Shown in pieces: positions 11,523-21,816 of a DNA stretch of 64,000 bases. The stretch comes from Blasia pusilla (Eukaryota; Marchantiophyta; Marchantiopsida; Blasiales): the NCBI GenBank assembly GCA_050084515.1, contig CM114274.1, positions 8,804,001-8,868,000 on the forward strand, written 5' to 3'. Position 1 is the stretch's first letter. The number at the start of each line of letters is the position of its first letter. The notes below the pieces were generated by a model, which had not been told where the DNA came from, made no database searches, and saw only the letters and a list, made by a program, of their open reading frames with translations. The translations under genes and the position numbers were made by a program.

Positions 11523-12030
11523 CTAGTCGTCGTCCGATAGCTCTTCCAGAATTACTCTCGACTTTGCCCTCCCGATTTTTGAAATAGTAGGAAGTGACGA
11601 TGGTGTCACTATCAATGGTGGTTTTGGAACCGGAGCTGTTGGCTTTGGAGGAGAGTTGTATACTCCCACTAGCCTCTCATAATCCGCCTTTGCCTCTTTG
11701 CAAAGGTCAAAAAGTTCTGGCCTTCCCTCAAGGCGGAGAATGTTCCTGCCACTGTGCCAAACGCCTCTGATACTCGCCCCTGATAGGCCCACTAAGTCAA
11801 AGACCAAGTCACCCAACCTCGAACAGAGCTTGATGAGCGTTTGCATCAAGGTATGTGACTTTTCCCTTCCTCCAAGTAAGGGGGTCCCATCTTGCATGTA
11901 AATTCCGGGGGGGATTGTAGAGATTATCTAAGCTGTACCCATCGAAGCATGGATCCACTGGATCTGGGATTTGGAACACCTGGAAGTTGTGCTCGGGCCT
12001 TACAAAGTAGTAGAAAAATGAGTGGTCCAT
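11523..12030 (-). pseudogene. Last exon of the decayed gene: methyltransferase-like domain
   Basis: An acceptor (CTTGTTTACAG) precedes ATGGACCACTC at 12030. The stretch reads RPEHNFQVFQIPDPVDPCFD, then WDPLTWRKGKVTYLDANAHQ. One extra G near 11812-11815 shifts the frame into GDLVFDLVGLSGASIRGV, HSGRNILRLEGRPELF and a proline-rich tail ending LEELSDDD. The segment GDLVFDL-x-G-x-SG...GR-x-I-x-x-x-E resembles the D-PF-x-GSGT...GRR-x-IG-x-E-x-D pattern of beta-class N6-adenine or N4-cytosine methyltransferases, where motif I is C-terminal. This is pattern matching only. The catalytic DPPY is not seen in this exon, so the function is unproven. Confidence 0.45.
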
Positions 12031-12631
12031 CTGTAAACAAGCAGGTAAAAAATAATGTCAACAAAAAGAAAAAGCTAGTAGACCGCTGGTCTACTCTCCA
12101 TAAATTGACACAATGTGCAAACCATCGGGATCCGACGGGTTGCTTTTCAACCCATCATACTAGTCCATAGTAATTACCAACTTGTACAAACTTGGCCTAT
12201 AGGTCTGACTGAACAACAATCTTTTGAGTCCGATGGATTGTCTTACAAGTCTAAGACCCCTTTTTGGCAGAATCTAGACAGAAGCTCCGCCGTTTCAAGA
12301 GCCATGGTTGGCTTACAACTGAATACAATTGTTCACAGCTAAGAAGTTCCTAATATAAGAGCAACCCGTTGCTTTCAACGGGTTGCATCACTCCAAAAAC
12401 ATGGGGAAAAGCCGTGCTACTTGCAACCCGTCGGGTTCCGACGGGTTGCAGTCAATGGAGACTTGTTGGAACAACCCCTGTCACTCAGATACGCGTTGGC
12501 AAAAGAAAAAAACAACGCGATATGGTCGTACGAAAGCGGGACATTCTAGTCTGGGACAGTGTCAAACGAATTGTTGTCCCACAAGCAAAACCTAGAAGGA
12601 AAATTCGTAATGAGGAGGTCCACTGCCACCT

Positions 12632-12917
12632 CCTCAACCACCCCATGCACCGTTTTGGGGGGCCTGCCCGTTTCGAAGGAGTTTTTGTCCCAACACGGTC
12701 AATTTGTCTATGGCAGGTGTCGACTCTTGAAAACCGAAACTCTGCAGCTCATCGACAAGATGAGTCAAGTGAACAAGGACATTTGTCTTGGTGGTTATTT
12801 CCCTATGCGTGCCCAAGGATGATGGAGTGTATTCCACATCCTTATCTCCTCCCTCGGACGAACCAGGAGCCTCAGAATCCACAAGAGTTTTCTTCGACGA
12901 AGTCTTCGTCTAGCCCT
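12632..12917 (-). pseudogene. Coding stretch of the decayed gene downstream of the LTR insertion
   Basis: Reads KTSSKKTLVDSEAPGSSEGG, then EYTPSSLGTHREI, VHLTHLVDELQSFGF and IDKLTVLGQKLLRNG. When the solo LTR and one copy of its CTCGC duplication are removed, this frame joins directly to the frame upstream at 13957. The two were one exon. A TAG at 12910-12912 interrupts it. No known domain. Confidence 0.55.
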
Positions 12918-12922
12918 CTCGC

Positions 12923-13956
12923 TGTCGTGCACCTACTCTCCTTGAACGTCAATCTTGTTTGTTGCGGAAGCGTGCGTTCAGTAGGTCATGCTCTCAACAC
13001 TGATCTGCATCCAAACACGTACTCTAGTTAGTCAGGTCTTGGATCAGTTAGTGGGCTAACTTTCCGAGTTCTCATCTCGGTCTCTCATCAAGCTCAACCT
13101 TCCTAGTTTCGCGGGTTACAACACGGGCAAGTCTCGAAAGACTTGGGACACACTTTCTGGTCGGTTCAGGAACCTAAAACGGCATTTCGCGCGTGGCGGT
13201 TCCAATTGTCTGATGGACATCCAATGAGTTCCTCGATCACCAAGACTCGCACGAAGTGAATCTCGGGTTGGAATCCAAGCGTGGCATAGTCCACTCTAGA
13301 GCTTGGATCAGGTTTGGGTTTCAAGTTCAAATGCCAAACTCACGTTCCATCCCGTGCCTCTAAAACGCCGTTTGGCACCCAAAGTGGGGATTCGTGTTCC
13401 GAGACATCTCGGAGAGACTCCTCCATTACTAGTACTTCTGGGGATCTCCGGGGGCCCCCTACATTTAGGGAAAGACACCCGGGCCTCTCCAATTGGCCCT
13501 CAACCCCATTGTTCTCACAATTGTTTTTGGCCAATATCTCAACTTGTACTTATGCGTTTGCTAAGATCTTTGGTGCGTTGTAAGCTTCTTAAGATAAGCT
13601 TTCCAACGCGCTCTTATTTGTCCCAAACGCATCTTGGAGCTCAACGTTATGGTCCTAAACACAGTCAGATTCTCCCAAACGCTAGTCGTGTTCCAAACTG
13701 GTTCTCACCTCTTTGGCAACCAACTTTCCAAGACTCAACTCATCTCAAGTCTTAGCTCATGTTTGGTCTAGGTTTCTTGGTCGCAACCACTAACGCATGA
13801 AACGCACAACTCTATTACGCGTTTCGTGTCTTGGACTTTTCCAAGAGACCTTTCCAAACGCCTCTCCAAAGCGGAAACCTCGCAGCGTGAGTTCACTTGA
13901 GTTCTGATGTTTCGCTTGGCGCCTATTGGTGTTATTTGGTTATGAGGGTCACAACA
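12923..13956 (-). repeat. Solo LTR of the chromovirus family, with perfect 5-bp duplication
   Basis: Starts TGTCGTGCACC and ends GGTCACAACA, aligned along its length with 642-1648 but well diverged. It is flanked by CTCGC on both sides (12918-12922 and 13957-13961). No internal sequence remains, which points to LTR-LTR recombination. It sits in the middle of a coding exon of the decayed gene. Confidence 0.9.
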
Positions 13957-14620
13957 CTCGCCCCGCTTTCCCGGATGATTCCGCCTCTTGCCTTGAGGAC
14001 TCAGCCTCTTTTCGGGGAGACTCCGCCTCAGAATTCCTCAATCCCTTCGCCTTCCTCAAACCTGCTGTGGATTTTTCTTTGGCAGTGATGACCTTGCCCA
14101 CCAACTCCGCTATCTAGAGGGCTTGCTCCTCCGCATCTCCTTCAAAAAAATTTTCAATTTGCATGAAGTTCGGAATGTCGTCCCTGCCTACGACCACTGC
14201 ATCATACAGCACGCGTAGATTTTTTTGTGTAATGTCCTCTGGGTCGTTGAAGTCCATCCAGATTGGACAATTGTTAACCTCCCAATCGGACATGCCTTGT
14301 CCCATCTCCATATTGTACATAGAGAATGCCTCTCCATCAGGCGAAGAAGCCCACAATTTGCAAGCTTCTGGTAATTTTTTCCAGGTTCGTGCATTCTTAC
14401 AATTGATGAGGTACCCGTACACCATCCGTTGGGCAGCTCTTTGTCGAGATGACTTGGCCGCCTGATCCTGAAGATCCCGCTTCTTCTTTGCAAAATCCCA
14501 TTTTTTGACGTTTATTTCCCCATCCATGTCTGCCTGAGGGAGGATGTGATTCTTGAACATCATCCTGAATCTTGTGTTTTTTCGTTGGCTTATCTCGGAT
14601 GTCATCAAGCCATAGTTCAA
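13957..14620 (-). pseudogene. Middle exon of the decayed gene
   Basis: The open stretch from 14620 reads INVKKWDFAKKKRDLQDQAA, RMVYGYLINCKNARTWKKLP, CKLWASSPDGEAFSMYNME, NCPIWMDFNDPEDI and DDIPNFMQIENFF. After a TAG at 14114-14116 it goes on as IAELVGKVITAKEK with E-S repeats up to the LTR edge. Codon-like composition and conservative wording argue for real former coding sequence. No family recognised. A frameshift near 14550-14600 separates it from the preceding stretch. Confidence 0.55.
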
Positions 14621-14622
14621 AA

Positions 14623-15305
14623 TTTTCTATAGCCTCTAGGTTTGCTTCCTCTGGAACTGGCTCAATCTTCTTCAGCTCCGATTGAAGACCCACGAGCATG
14701 GACTTCCCGAGAAGGCGTAACGCGTCCTAGAGTGACAATTCCTGTAGCCAATGGGAGATCACTAGATCTGAAACTCCCAGAGGATGGTGTGCCGCTCGCT
14801 TTTGGGCCTCAGTGCCCTCAAGACTGATTTTCATCATTCAGATTCGCCTAAACTTGAATATCCCTGACAGCGCAAGTCTGTGCACGCGGTCCAGAGGCAC
14901 TTTCTTGCCGATCCGACCTTGTGGATCTTTGTCTCTCTTACGCTGGCGCTTGATTATCGCCTTGAGCTCCTTGTAAAACTCCGGGCCAAGTTTGGGGTTG
15001 AGAATCGCAATGTATCGCTGCATCTTGCTTGCAGTGTACTTTGTAGCTGAAGATACGGTAGCCTAAATAAACTTTGCACGTTTTGATGACACGTTATCCC
15101 TTTGCTCCAATTCCAACGAAGCACTCTTCTTGGCGGCCTGGATCTTGGACCAACATAGGATTGTGACGGCTGCATCTTGGGAAATGAAGGTATTTGCCCA
15201 AGTCTTCTTTTTTATTTGAGCTCCCTTCACCAGCATCTCATTTACTAGACCGTTGCCCAGGAATCCCTTGTACTCTGCCGGGTGCGTCGTAAGCACCTTC
15301 TTCAT
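14623..15305 (-). pseudogene. Exon of the decayed gene, basic helical segment
   Basis: In one frame from 15305: KKVLTTHPAEYKGFLGNGLV, QIKKKTWANTFISQDAAVTI, a TAG at 15063, then TASKMQRYIAILNPKLGPEF, KELKAIIKRQRKRDKD and VPLDRVHRLALSGIFKFRR. It then passes stops into LVGLQSELKKIEPVPEEANL and FELWLDDI. No domain recognised. Several stops show decay. Confidence 0.5.
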
Positions 15306-16202
15306 CTTGTCGCAATCTTGGATTCAGTGGTGGGTGATGTTCCCCTCGGATACAATCTTGCACATCCAAACATAAGGTAAGAATACTGCAAGCTATAGGG
15401 TTCCTGCAACCCGTCGGGCTCCGACGGGTCGCAATTCTGTCAATCGATGGGGGTCAAAATGATAGCACAAAGACAAATGTTGCAACCCGTAGGAGTCGGA
15501 TGGGTTGTAACACATATCTTTGTGTTACACTTATTGCAACACTCTTGAAATTTTTAGAGGGAATTGCAACCCATCCGAGTCCAACGGGTTGCACTCTCTT
15601 TTCGTGAATTTTTGGTCCAACCGATTTAGTCCTTGGTTACAACCTGTCAGACTCCGACGGGTTGTAGAATGCCTTCAATTCGGAGACCGGTTTCTGGAAA
15701 AAAATTGCCCATATCAACCTATTGGAGTCCGACGGGTTGCGCAATGCCCTGTAAAGCTGGAATTGGACGCCTAAAAGCAAGCTCTCATACTCTGAACACC
15801 TACCTTGGGGGTGGGGGAAATGCAACCTGTCAAAGTCTGACAAGTTGCTTTCGGCCAAAAGTATCCAAAAATTACCGGACAATCTAGCAACTCATCGGAC
15901 TCCGGTGAATTGTTACCTCTCGTTGTGCAACTCGTTGGAGTCCAAGGGATTGTAGAACAAATAAATCATGCAGTAATTTTTCCACCCGTCGATGTTCGAC
16001 TGGTTTCAATATCCTAGACTAATCTGGTGTGCTTGGCCACTAGGTAACCCGACGCACTCTGACAATTTGCTTGACTATGACATTGACCACAAACAGGATG
16101 GTGGCAAGAGACTCAATTCATTCCTGCCCATCTTTAAGCTTTCCAATTATTCAACCCATCTGACTCCGATGGGTTGAAGCAATTAAACTTAAGGAAGAGG
16201 AA

Positions 16203-16671
16203 ACTTGCATATTCATCGCATGCATTGTCATTTCCACCATTGCTATGTGATGAGGAAATGGATGGAGCACGACTGCCTTCATGCAAAAATGCGCCTCCAA
16301 TGAATTTGGGCGCTACTCTACAAACTGCGTCCATGCCATGTACCTATAGTTTCCATCCCAGATGAAGAAGTAAAGGTTCCGCATCCATCTAAATTTGGTT
16401 CCTTCAATTGCTCTTCTGAACTCCTGATTTCTCATCCTCCAGAAAGTATCCAACGCCTCCAAGTCCTCTTCCGTCACCAACGCTTGGGTTCCATGTTCAT
16501 CATAAGGCTGAACATAGAATGGAGGGAAGTTGTCGACCTAGGATGCAGTTGCTGTCAACTGTTTGAGCTTTGCAATGTCCTCCTCCGACTGAATTTCACG
16601 GACGTACTCCATTTTTCGCAATCGACAGAGTGGAATTCTCGAGGCGTTCTGGCCTTTCATCAGTGCCATCT
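16203..16671 (-). pseudogene. Second exon of the decayed gene
   Basis: Reads MEYVREIQSEEDIAKLKQLT, then after a TAG DNFPPFYVQPYDEHGTQALV, EEDLEALDTFWRMRNQEF, GTKFRWMRNLYFFIWDGNY and MAWTQFVE. A second TAG follows, then RPNSLEAHFCMKAVVLHPFP and HIAMVEM. The aromatic-rich FFIWDGNYRYMAW string looks like a conserved protein core. Family unknown. Confidence 0.5.
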
Positions 16672-16768
16672 ACTTAACAACCTGCCACAATGGGACCAAG
16701 TCAATAAAATACAGTGTTTTGCCAATGAATTGCATAATGAGCCTTCATATAACTCAAATTTTTCTTAC

Positions 16769-17406
16769 CCGCTCAAAGATTGGGTCGGTGTCCAGGCTTG
16801 CCAGTTGCTCTAGGACAGCAGCTGGCAAGTCCACGGGAAACTCATCGATCCGATAAAGGTCGATTTCTTCCACATGGCTCAAAGACGACAAAGACTCTTC
16901 TCTTGCTTCTTCAGAGATGTCCACCATCTCCACACTTGCTGTCCTCATGACCTCATCGTCCGTCACTTGAACTTTGGTCGTTTCCTCAGTCGATTTTAGA
17001 TTCATGGTGTCCCCAGACCTCATCGGAGATATTTCCTGCCTCTCAACACTCTCTGTTGGACGGGCAAGGCTTTCTTCAATGGCGATTTCTTTTTCCCTTC
17101 GAGCTTTTGCCAATTTTGCTCTCCTCATAGAGGAGTCAAGATGCTTCTTCTCGCATTTTTCGTCCGTGACTCTTTTCTTCAAGTCCTTCGATGCCTCAAC
17201 CTCGGCGTTTTGCTTAGCGAGCTCCTCCGGAACACGTTTTGCTAGAACCTCTTTCCTGTGCATATCTACTTCCCTTTCTCGCTCCTCTATTTCTTGTTGC
17301 CTTATCTCATTCGCCGAACGAGGATCTGGAGATGGTGACGTAGGAGTCTTGATGAACTTGGGAGTGATTCTCTCTACCTTGGTTGCTTGTGTTTTCTTTC
17401 TCGTCA
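16769..17406 (-). pseudogene. First coding exon of the decayed gene, charged coiled-coil N-terminus
   Basis: ATG at 17406 begins MTRKKTQATKVERITPKF. About 210 residues follow, rich in E, K and R (IRQQEIEEREREVDMHRKEV, KKRVTDEKCEKKHLDSS), predicted helical or coiled-coil. The exon ends IFERV at a good donor (GAGCGG then GTAAG). It is open without stops. The frame extends upstream to 17764, but a TATA box at 17723-17731 lies inside that extension, so 17406 is the better start. Confidence 0.55.
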
Positions 17407-17722
17407 TGGTGTACGTTGGGTCAGTTCTTCCTCCTCGATAGTCTAATCTGCTCGTGTGCACGATAGATCCCTCGAAGCGGATCGTGATGAGGCGCAGTGA
17501 TCCTAAACCCAACTCTCTTAGCATTTCGTGATGAAGCGCCGTGACCCCCCAGCGGATGGGCTTGCCAAAATCGAACCTTGGAAGCGTCGGCTGTTGGATC
17601 TTCGTAACCTTCCAGCGAAGTGGTGATGTAACCGAGTTTGGCAACGGAAAGGTAATGTCAGCTGTTGCGAGGAAGAGCACATGAAATCGCGAAATGAAAA
17701 ATGGAAATGATCGAAACCTCAG

Positions 17723-17731
17723 CCTTTTATA
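17723..17731 (-). promoter_or_regulatory. TATA box of the decayed minus-strand gene
   Basis: The minus strand reads AAGTATAAAAGGCTG. This is a textbook TATAAAAGG about 320 bp before the ATG at 17406, leaving room for a 5' leader of roughly 290 bases. Confidence 0.5.
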
Positions 17732-17985
17732 CTTTTCGAGCCGTTGAGGTGACCATTGGGTCATTGGGCCATACCGACGACGACGTGTCGGCCGTTATGG
17801 AACTTTGCACGTGGAAACCCGGGCAATCCGTCGGTTTCCGACGGGTTGGACGCTTCTCGCATCTTGGGAATGCAGGGTGAATTATCAAGGAAATCTGTCC
17901 GAGACCGACAGTTTGCACGTATCCCTCGTTCTCGGGTAACAATTCGAGGCACCCAGGCAACCCCATCAGAGTCTCCGACGGGTTG

Positions 17986-18154
17986 CCGCATTTTTTCAAA
18001 AGTTAGCTCGGAATAGAGTGTTTTACTTGCACAAAACTCGATGTACATCTATCGTTAACGCGGGTTCTGGTGATGTGACTCTTCGTAAGTTTTGTACATC
18101 GAGTTTTGTGCAAGTAAAACACTCTATTCCGAGCTAACTTTTGAAAAAATGCGG
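17986..18154. repeat. Perfect long inverted repeat (62-bp arms, 45-bp loop)
   Basis: The arm 17986-18047 is repeated exactly in reverse complement at 18093-18154. The 45-bp spacer lacks features. The left arm directly abuts the outermost copy of the 27-bp palindrome. Arm identity by eye is 62/62, so it is recent, under selection, or an artefact of a fold-back read. Confidence 0.9.
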
Positions 18155-18830
18155 CCCGTGTCCAAGGGGAGGCCCCACTACTTTCTTCAGCTCCCCTTCT
18201 TCGCCACGTGTGATTCCCTCCTCAATCTGGCCTCCGGACCATAGGATCACTAGACAATACCTTCGGATATATACAGACTGACCGTCTGGGCACGCTAGTA
18301 ATCACTATGAGGGTCCCACCACTCCACGTGGTGAATGGCATACCTCAAGCCGGCCGATGAAGCGGGCCCGGGCGCCTGCGACCGTTCCTTTTCAACCATT
18401 GGCAAGGCCTTCCGTCAGCCGGTCACGCCGGTTACGTATCGGGTGAAACGGTGAACCGGCGAAGTTCGAATTATTACCGTTTCGGAAAAACATTATACAG
18501 TAACTAAACGTGATTAGTTGCATAAATATTACGCCTACACTTTCTGCTTTCGAGTCTCTTACGGGAATATTCTCCGATGGTTTCCCATAGGCTCGGCTGC
18601 CCGGGCCTTTTTTTCCTACTTTCGGGTTGGGATCATAAGAAACGGTTGTTTCAGAGATAGTGGTTTCTATAGTGTTCATTTTTCGAATGGATCATGATGA
18701 GGATTTTCAATTCATTGTAGATTTTTGTTTGTTTGTTTTCAATATGCATGACCTTGGTTCTTCCCCTATCTCCAAAATGATTTTCACATTTTGAGTAAAT
18801 GAGGGGGTGAGATTTTCGTTTTAATCTTAA
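18155..18830. other. Intergenic; no gene seen, two CACGTG boxes
   Basis: GC-rich at first (CCACGTGTG near 18204 and a perfect CCACGTGG near 18324, G-box-like), AT-rich after 18470. No convincing open frame on either strand. Confidence 0.45.
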
Positions 18831-18999
18831 TCTATATAATTAGAAGAGGATGACGAGTATACATTTTGGCCTCCTCCTACGAGGACACGTGTAACAGCGA
18901 GCTAAATTAACATAACAGAATAGGTGAAGTTAAGTAAACGAACAAGGTGCCTTTCTCACGAGTGGTTTACATCTTCGCATAGCACGGGCATTATACTAG
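18831..18999 (+). mobile_element. Short non-autonomous Helitron-like element
   Basis: Begins TCTATATAATTAGAAGAGG after an A and ends GCATAGCACGGGCATTATACTAG (final 20 bases include the GC-rich stem-like part) before a T. TC at the 5' end, CTAG at the 3' end and insertion between A and T are the Helitron signature. It is 169 bp long with no coding capacity. Confidence 0.55.
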
Positions 19000-19000
19000 T

Positions 19001-19494
19001 TTGTTCTTATATTTTCACCTTTATGTTAAGTCTGTTCCGATTTCGTATGTATGGGTGACCAAACGCTTCGATGATATCTTGAATTAAGTCGTCATGAAAA
19101 CCACATCTTCATAGCTTTTTCATCTTGATAATTTCATATTATGACATGAATATATGAGATTGATCATGTATTTTCTACTACAAATGAGTATATATATGTA
19201 AAATACTAGCATTCTCAAGAAACCTAGCTTGTTCATCTTGAGAATTTTCAATTTCTTAAAAAATATTTGTATCGCTAGTAGCATATTTGCTCCTAAGAAG
19301 ATTATTACAACCATATGGAGAATATTTGTAGTTAAGAACAAAACTCCCAAGTTTCCTCTACAAGCACATTCAAAAGACCATCTCAATCCATAGAACTTAT
19401 ACCATTTAAGTCTTTGTACATATCTTCCCTTAACCTATTGTTAGCTCTACATACTCTGTACAACCTCTCCCCACAATCTTTTGAATCATCTCTA
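19001..19494. other. AT-rich intergenic, nothing recognised
   Basis: Low-complexity A/T-rich DNA between two Helitron-like elements. The minus-strand open frame at 19120-19386 is AT-driven and hydrophobic by composition, without a family match. Confidence 0.4.
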
Positions 19495-19667
19495 TCTAGA
19501 TAATTAAAAGAGGGCGGGGATTGAGGAAACCCTCCTCAGATGTTGACACTTGTCATCTAAGGCCTCATATGGTGTCGACACATGTCATTTTGAAAGAGTG
19601 AGTTGAACTAAGGAGAGATAATAAAGAAAGTTAAATATCATACGGCCATAGCATGGGCACCGCCTAA
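19495..19667 (+). mobile_element. Second short Helitron-like element
   Basis: Begins TCTAGATAATTAAAAGAGGG after an A and ends CATAGCATGGGCACCGCCTAA before a T (CTRR-type end). Its start and end resemble the element at 18831-18999, so they belong to one family. A further TCTATATTAATAC start follows at once at 19668, but I could not place its end. Confidence 0.5.
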
Positions 19668-20254
19668 TCTATATTAATACAAGAAGACATCATGTTAATT
19701 TGTCGTACACTACTACTTCTTAGAATGTAGCATCGAGGTAGGAAACATGTCATTCGGGCAAGATGAATGTAATAATATAATGGAGTACAATTTAATGTAC
19801 AATTTAATTTCAAATATGTGGAAGGAGAATTATTTTCAAAACTTAACACGAGACAAGGCTGCATTCTTTCATCATGAGCTAGATATTGGTAGAGTTACCA
19901 CCCACATGAGATTAAGGACTTGCCCTATGAAATGTTTTCTTTATGAAAGTCCTAAAAATCTTCTAAAATTTGCTATCGCGTTAACCATGGTTCAACTTTC
20001 AATTGCATGGCTACTACAATCCAATTAAAACTTAGGGGGAAGCATGACTATTGATTAATCCATAGCAAAGGTTCTAATATAATTTTTTAAATGTATAAGT
20101 CTACCCAAAAAAAGTGAAAGACTTTTTTTTTTCACTTGTTGGAATAGTATTTTTTGGGTTCAACTTTAAAAATAGAAACCTAAACGATGTGAAACTAATC
20201 GAGAGCACGAGCGAAGCGATATGAATAAACTAAACATAAAATATAGTCAAATTA
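19668..20254. other. AT-rich stretch, possibly a third Helitron-like element
   Basis: Starts TCTATATTAATAC right after the preceding CTAA end. GAGCACGAGCGAAGCGAT near 20206 resembles a Helitron stem, but no clear CTRR-T end follows. No gene. Confidence 0.3.
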
Positions 20255-20450
20255 TTTATATTATTATGAGAGTGCCTTCTTGATTTGCCCAACACCTATG
20301 TGACAACAAGCAAACATTTCTCCCTATACAAACAATAAGAAAATCTTTCCTATTTTAGGAGATTTTTTTTTACCAACAAAATCAATCCCTTCGCTCTCTT
20401 GCATGGCTCCCCACTAAATTGATAAAAGTTATATACTAAATATGATGCCC
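20255..20450 (+). repeat. Diverged copy of the roughly 212-bp repeat found at 60.3-61.0 kb
   Basis: TATATTATTATGAGAGTGCC, the following TTCTTGATTTGC and the later dispersed T/C-rich part resemble the unit that is tandem at 60346-60990. The right end is unclear. Confidence 0.5.
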
Positions 20451-21816
20451 AAACATCGACCGCCTGCTTTTCCACGTCGCATTTTGGACGGTCCCTGGAC
20501 AGGAGCCGTCCGCATGAGATGCTGCTGGGCAGGAGCCGCAGCATCTCAAGCGGGGACGGACGGAAACAGTGGTTCCCTCCGTGGGGGACTGCCACGAAGA
20601 GTTCCCACAGCGGAAGACTCACCAGCCGCGCGCCGCGTGGCTGCAGCGCAGATTGGTTCCTGGAGGATGCGCTGGAGTTATGTGGGAGGTGTGGAGCGCG
20701 CATTTGGGCCGCGAGAATATTTGTCGCGCGTCGGGAAGCACTGTGGCAGTCCATAAGAAAAGGCGAAGATGCACTTCGATAAAAACGAGTGATGGAAAAC
20801 CCATCGGAAGTACGAAAGAGGGGGACTAAGTCGCGCTCGTCAGCTGCGGGACATCATCCGGTGATAGAATGGAATGGAAGCAATGCAGAGCTTCCGGCAG
20901 ATTTGCAGTCTGTGATTCTTGCAGAGGAGAGAAACTGCGCATCGGGGATCACTGGGTTTAAGTTCTGAATCCGTCAGTCAATCAATCAATCAATCAATCG
21001 ATCATGGCGGAGCTAGCGTGGATGTTACACGCGATTGCTTCGTACCTGCGGGGGCCTGAGTGTGAGGGTGTAGGGCGCCTTGAAATGGCGATGATGTAGT
21101 TCGTGCAATGGATCTGAGTAGTTGGTTCAAGCAATGTCAGTGCGGATGCAGCGAGGGCGAAGAGTGCTCTTCGGTTTCCTGACGAACATGCATCAGTAGT
21201 AGTCTTTCCATGCTTGATAGCTTGCGGGAGAAGTACGACTGCCAGGACTGAACAGGGTTTTTCTTCTTGAGCGGGTCTGGAATGTCAGTTAGTAGATTGA
21301 GCATGGCCTATCGTCAAGATGCTGCGGCTTCCTGGAGAATCTAATGTTTCGATAAGCGGTTTCTAGGAGTTTCCGTTCGTCCGTTTTTTTTTTAAAAACG
21401 ATTTTGGAAATTTCTTAAAATTTCATGGAGAGGTTAGTCGGTCTCTCATGAACTTCTCGGTCTGGCGTTTCTTCGGATTCGTGCCCTCCGCCAGGTTTTG
21501 CACGTCAGGTGCTGACAGATTTTGGCTCCAATCGTGTGATATCGCATAAGGGAGCTTTGAGTGTCCGCGAGTAATGTCCCAATTTCAATCGTGAGAGGCT
21601 GAGAAGACTCGAGACCGTTTACTGACACGATTGAGCGTTGGTTTCTTCTGCTAAGCCTCTCAGCTCTGGTTTGTCAGCGGCCTTACTGAAGGAGAAGCAA
21701 CAAGCTGGAAACACAGCCCGTAATTTCGATAGGGGATCATAGCGTTTAAGATAGTTTGCGGAGGATAGCGTCGAGATTGTGCGCAAATTCGCAGTCGCAT
21801 CGACAGATTCATCAAG
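20451..21816 (+). other. GC-richer region upstream of the channel-like gene, probable promoter and 5' leader
   Basis: Composition rises sharply compared with the AT-rich DNA to the left. Overlapping open frames in several frames at 20442-20829 are composition shadows without recognisable domains. An AATC microsatellite lies at about 20973-21000. I could not place a transcription start or exclude a 5' UTR intron. Confidence 0.4.
20973..21000. repeat. AATC microsatellite
   Basis: About six tandem AATC units in the leader region of the channel-like gene. Confidence 0.8.

Larger units (their letters stand above)
11523..17406 (-). pseudogene. Decayed multi-exon gene, C-terminus methyltransferase-like
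   Basis: A series of minus-strand coding-like stretches runs from a good ATG at 17406 to a stop at 11523. They are separated by AT-richer, palindrome-bearing gaps and interrupted by a solo LTR. Several carry in-frame stops or a frameshift, so the copy is probably dead. Visible parts are a charged helical N-terminus, middle domains I do not recognise, and a last exon resembling the motif I region of beta-class amino-methyltransferases. TATAAAAGG lies about 320 bp upstream of the ATG. It could be a host gene family member or cargo of an unknown transposon. Confidence 0.6.
10631..17985. repeat. Swarm of about 24 copies of a 27-bp palindrome
   Basis: The consensus has arms GCAACCCGTCGGA and TCCGACGGGTTGC around a 1-3 base centre. 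The best copies are 11041-11065, 12422-12450 (13-bp arms perfect), 15405-15433 and about 17818-17846. Others lie near 10633, 10665, 10697, 10786, 10982, 12113, 12362, 15480, 15563, 15638, 15715, 15822, 15888, 15928, 15985, 16042, 16149, 17888 and 17955. They occur in the presumed introns and flanks of the decayed minus-strand gene, not in its recognisable coding stretches, and are absent from the rest of the window as far as I could see. Diverged copies often keep compensating arm changes. Confidence 0.85.

Noticed and set aside
17406-17764. Upstream extension of the first exon of the decayed gene (start at 17764)
   Set aside because: The TATA box at 17723-17731 lies inside it, and its composition differs from the rest; it is read as promoter and leader.
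10631-17985. CRISPR-like array
   Set aside because: The repeats are palindromes with irregular spacing, vary in sequence and lie in a eukaryotic gene region; no spacer structure or cas genes.
20350-20829. Overlapping open frames on both strands in GC-rich DNA
   Set aside because: Open in many frames at once because stop codons are rare in GC-rich sequence; no domain, no splice-supported continuation.
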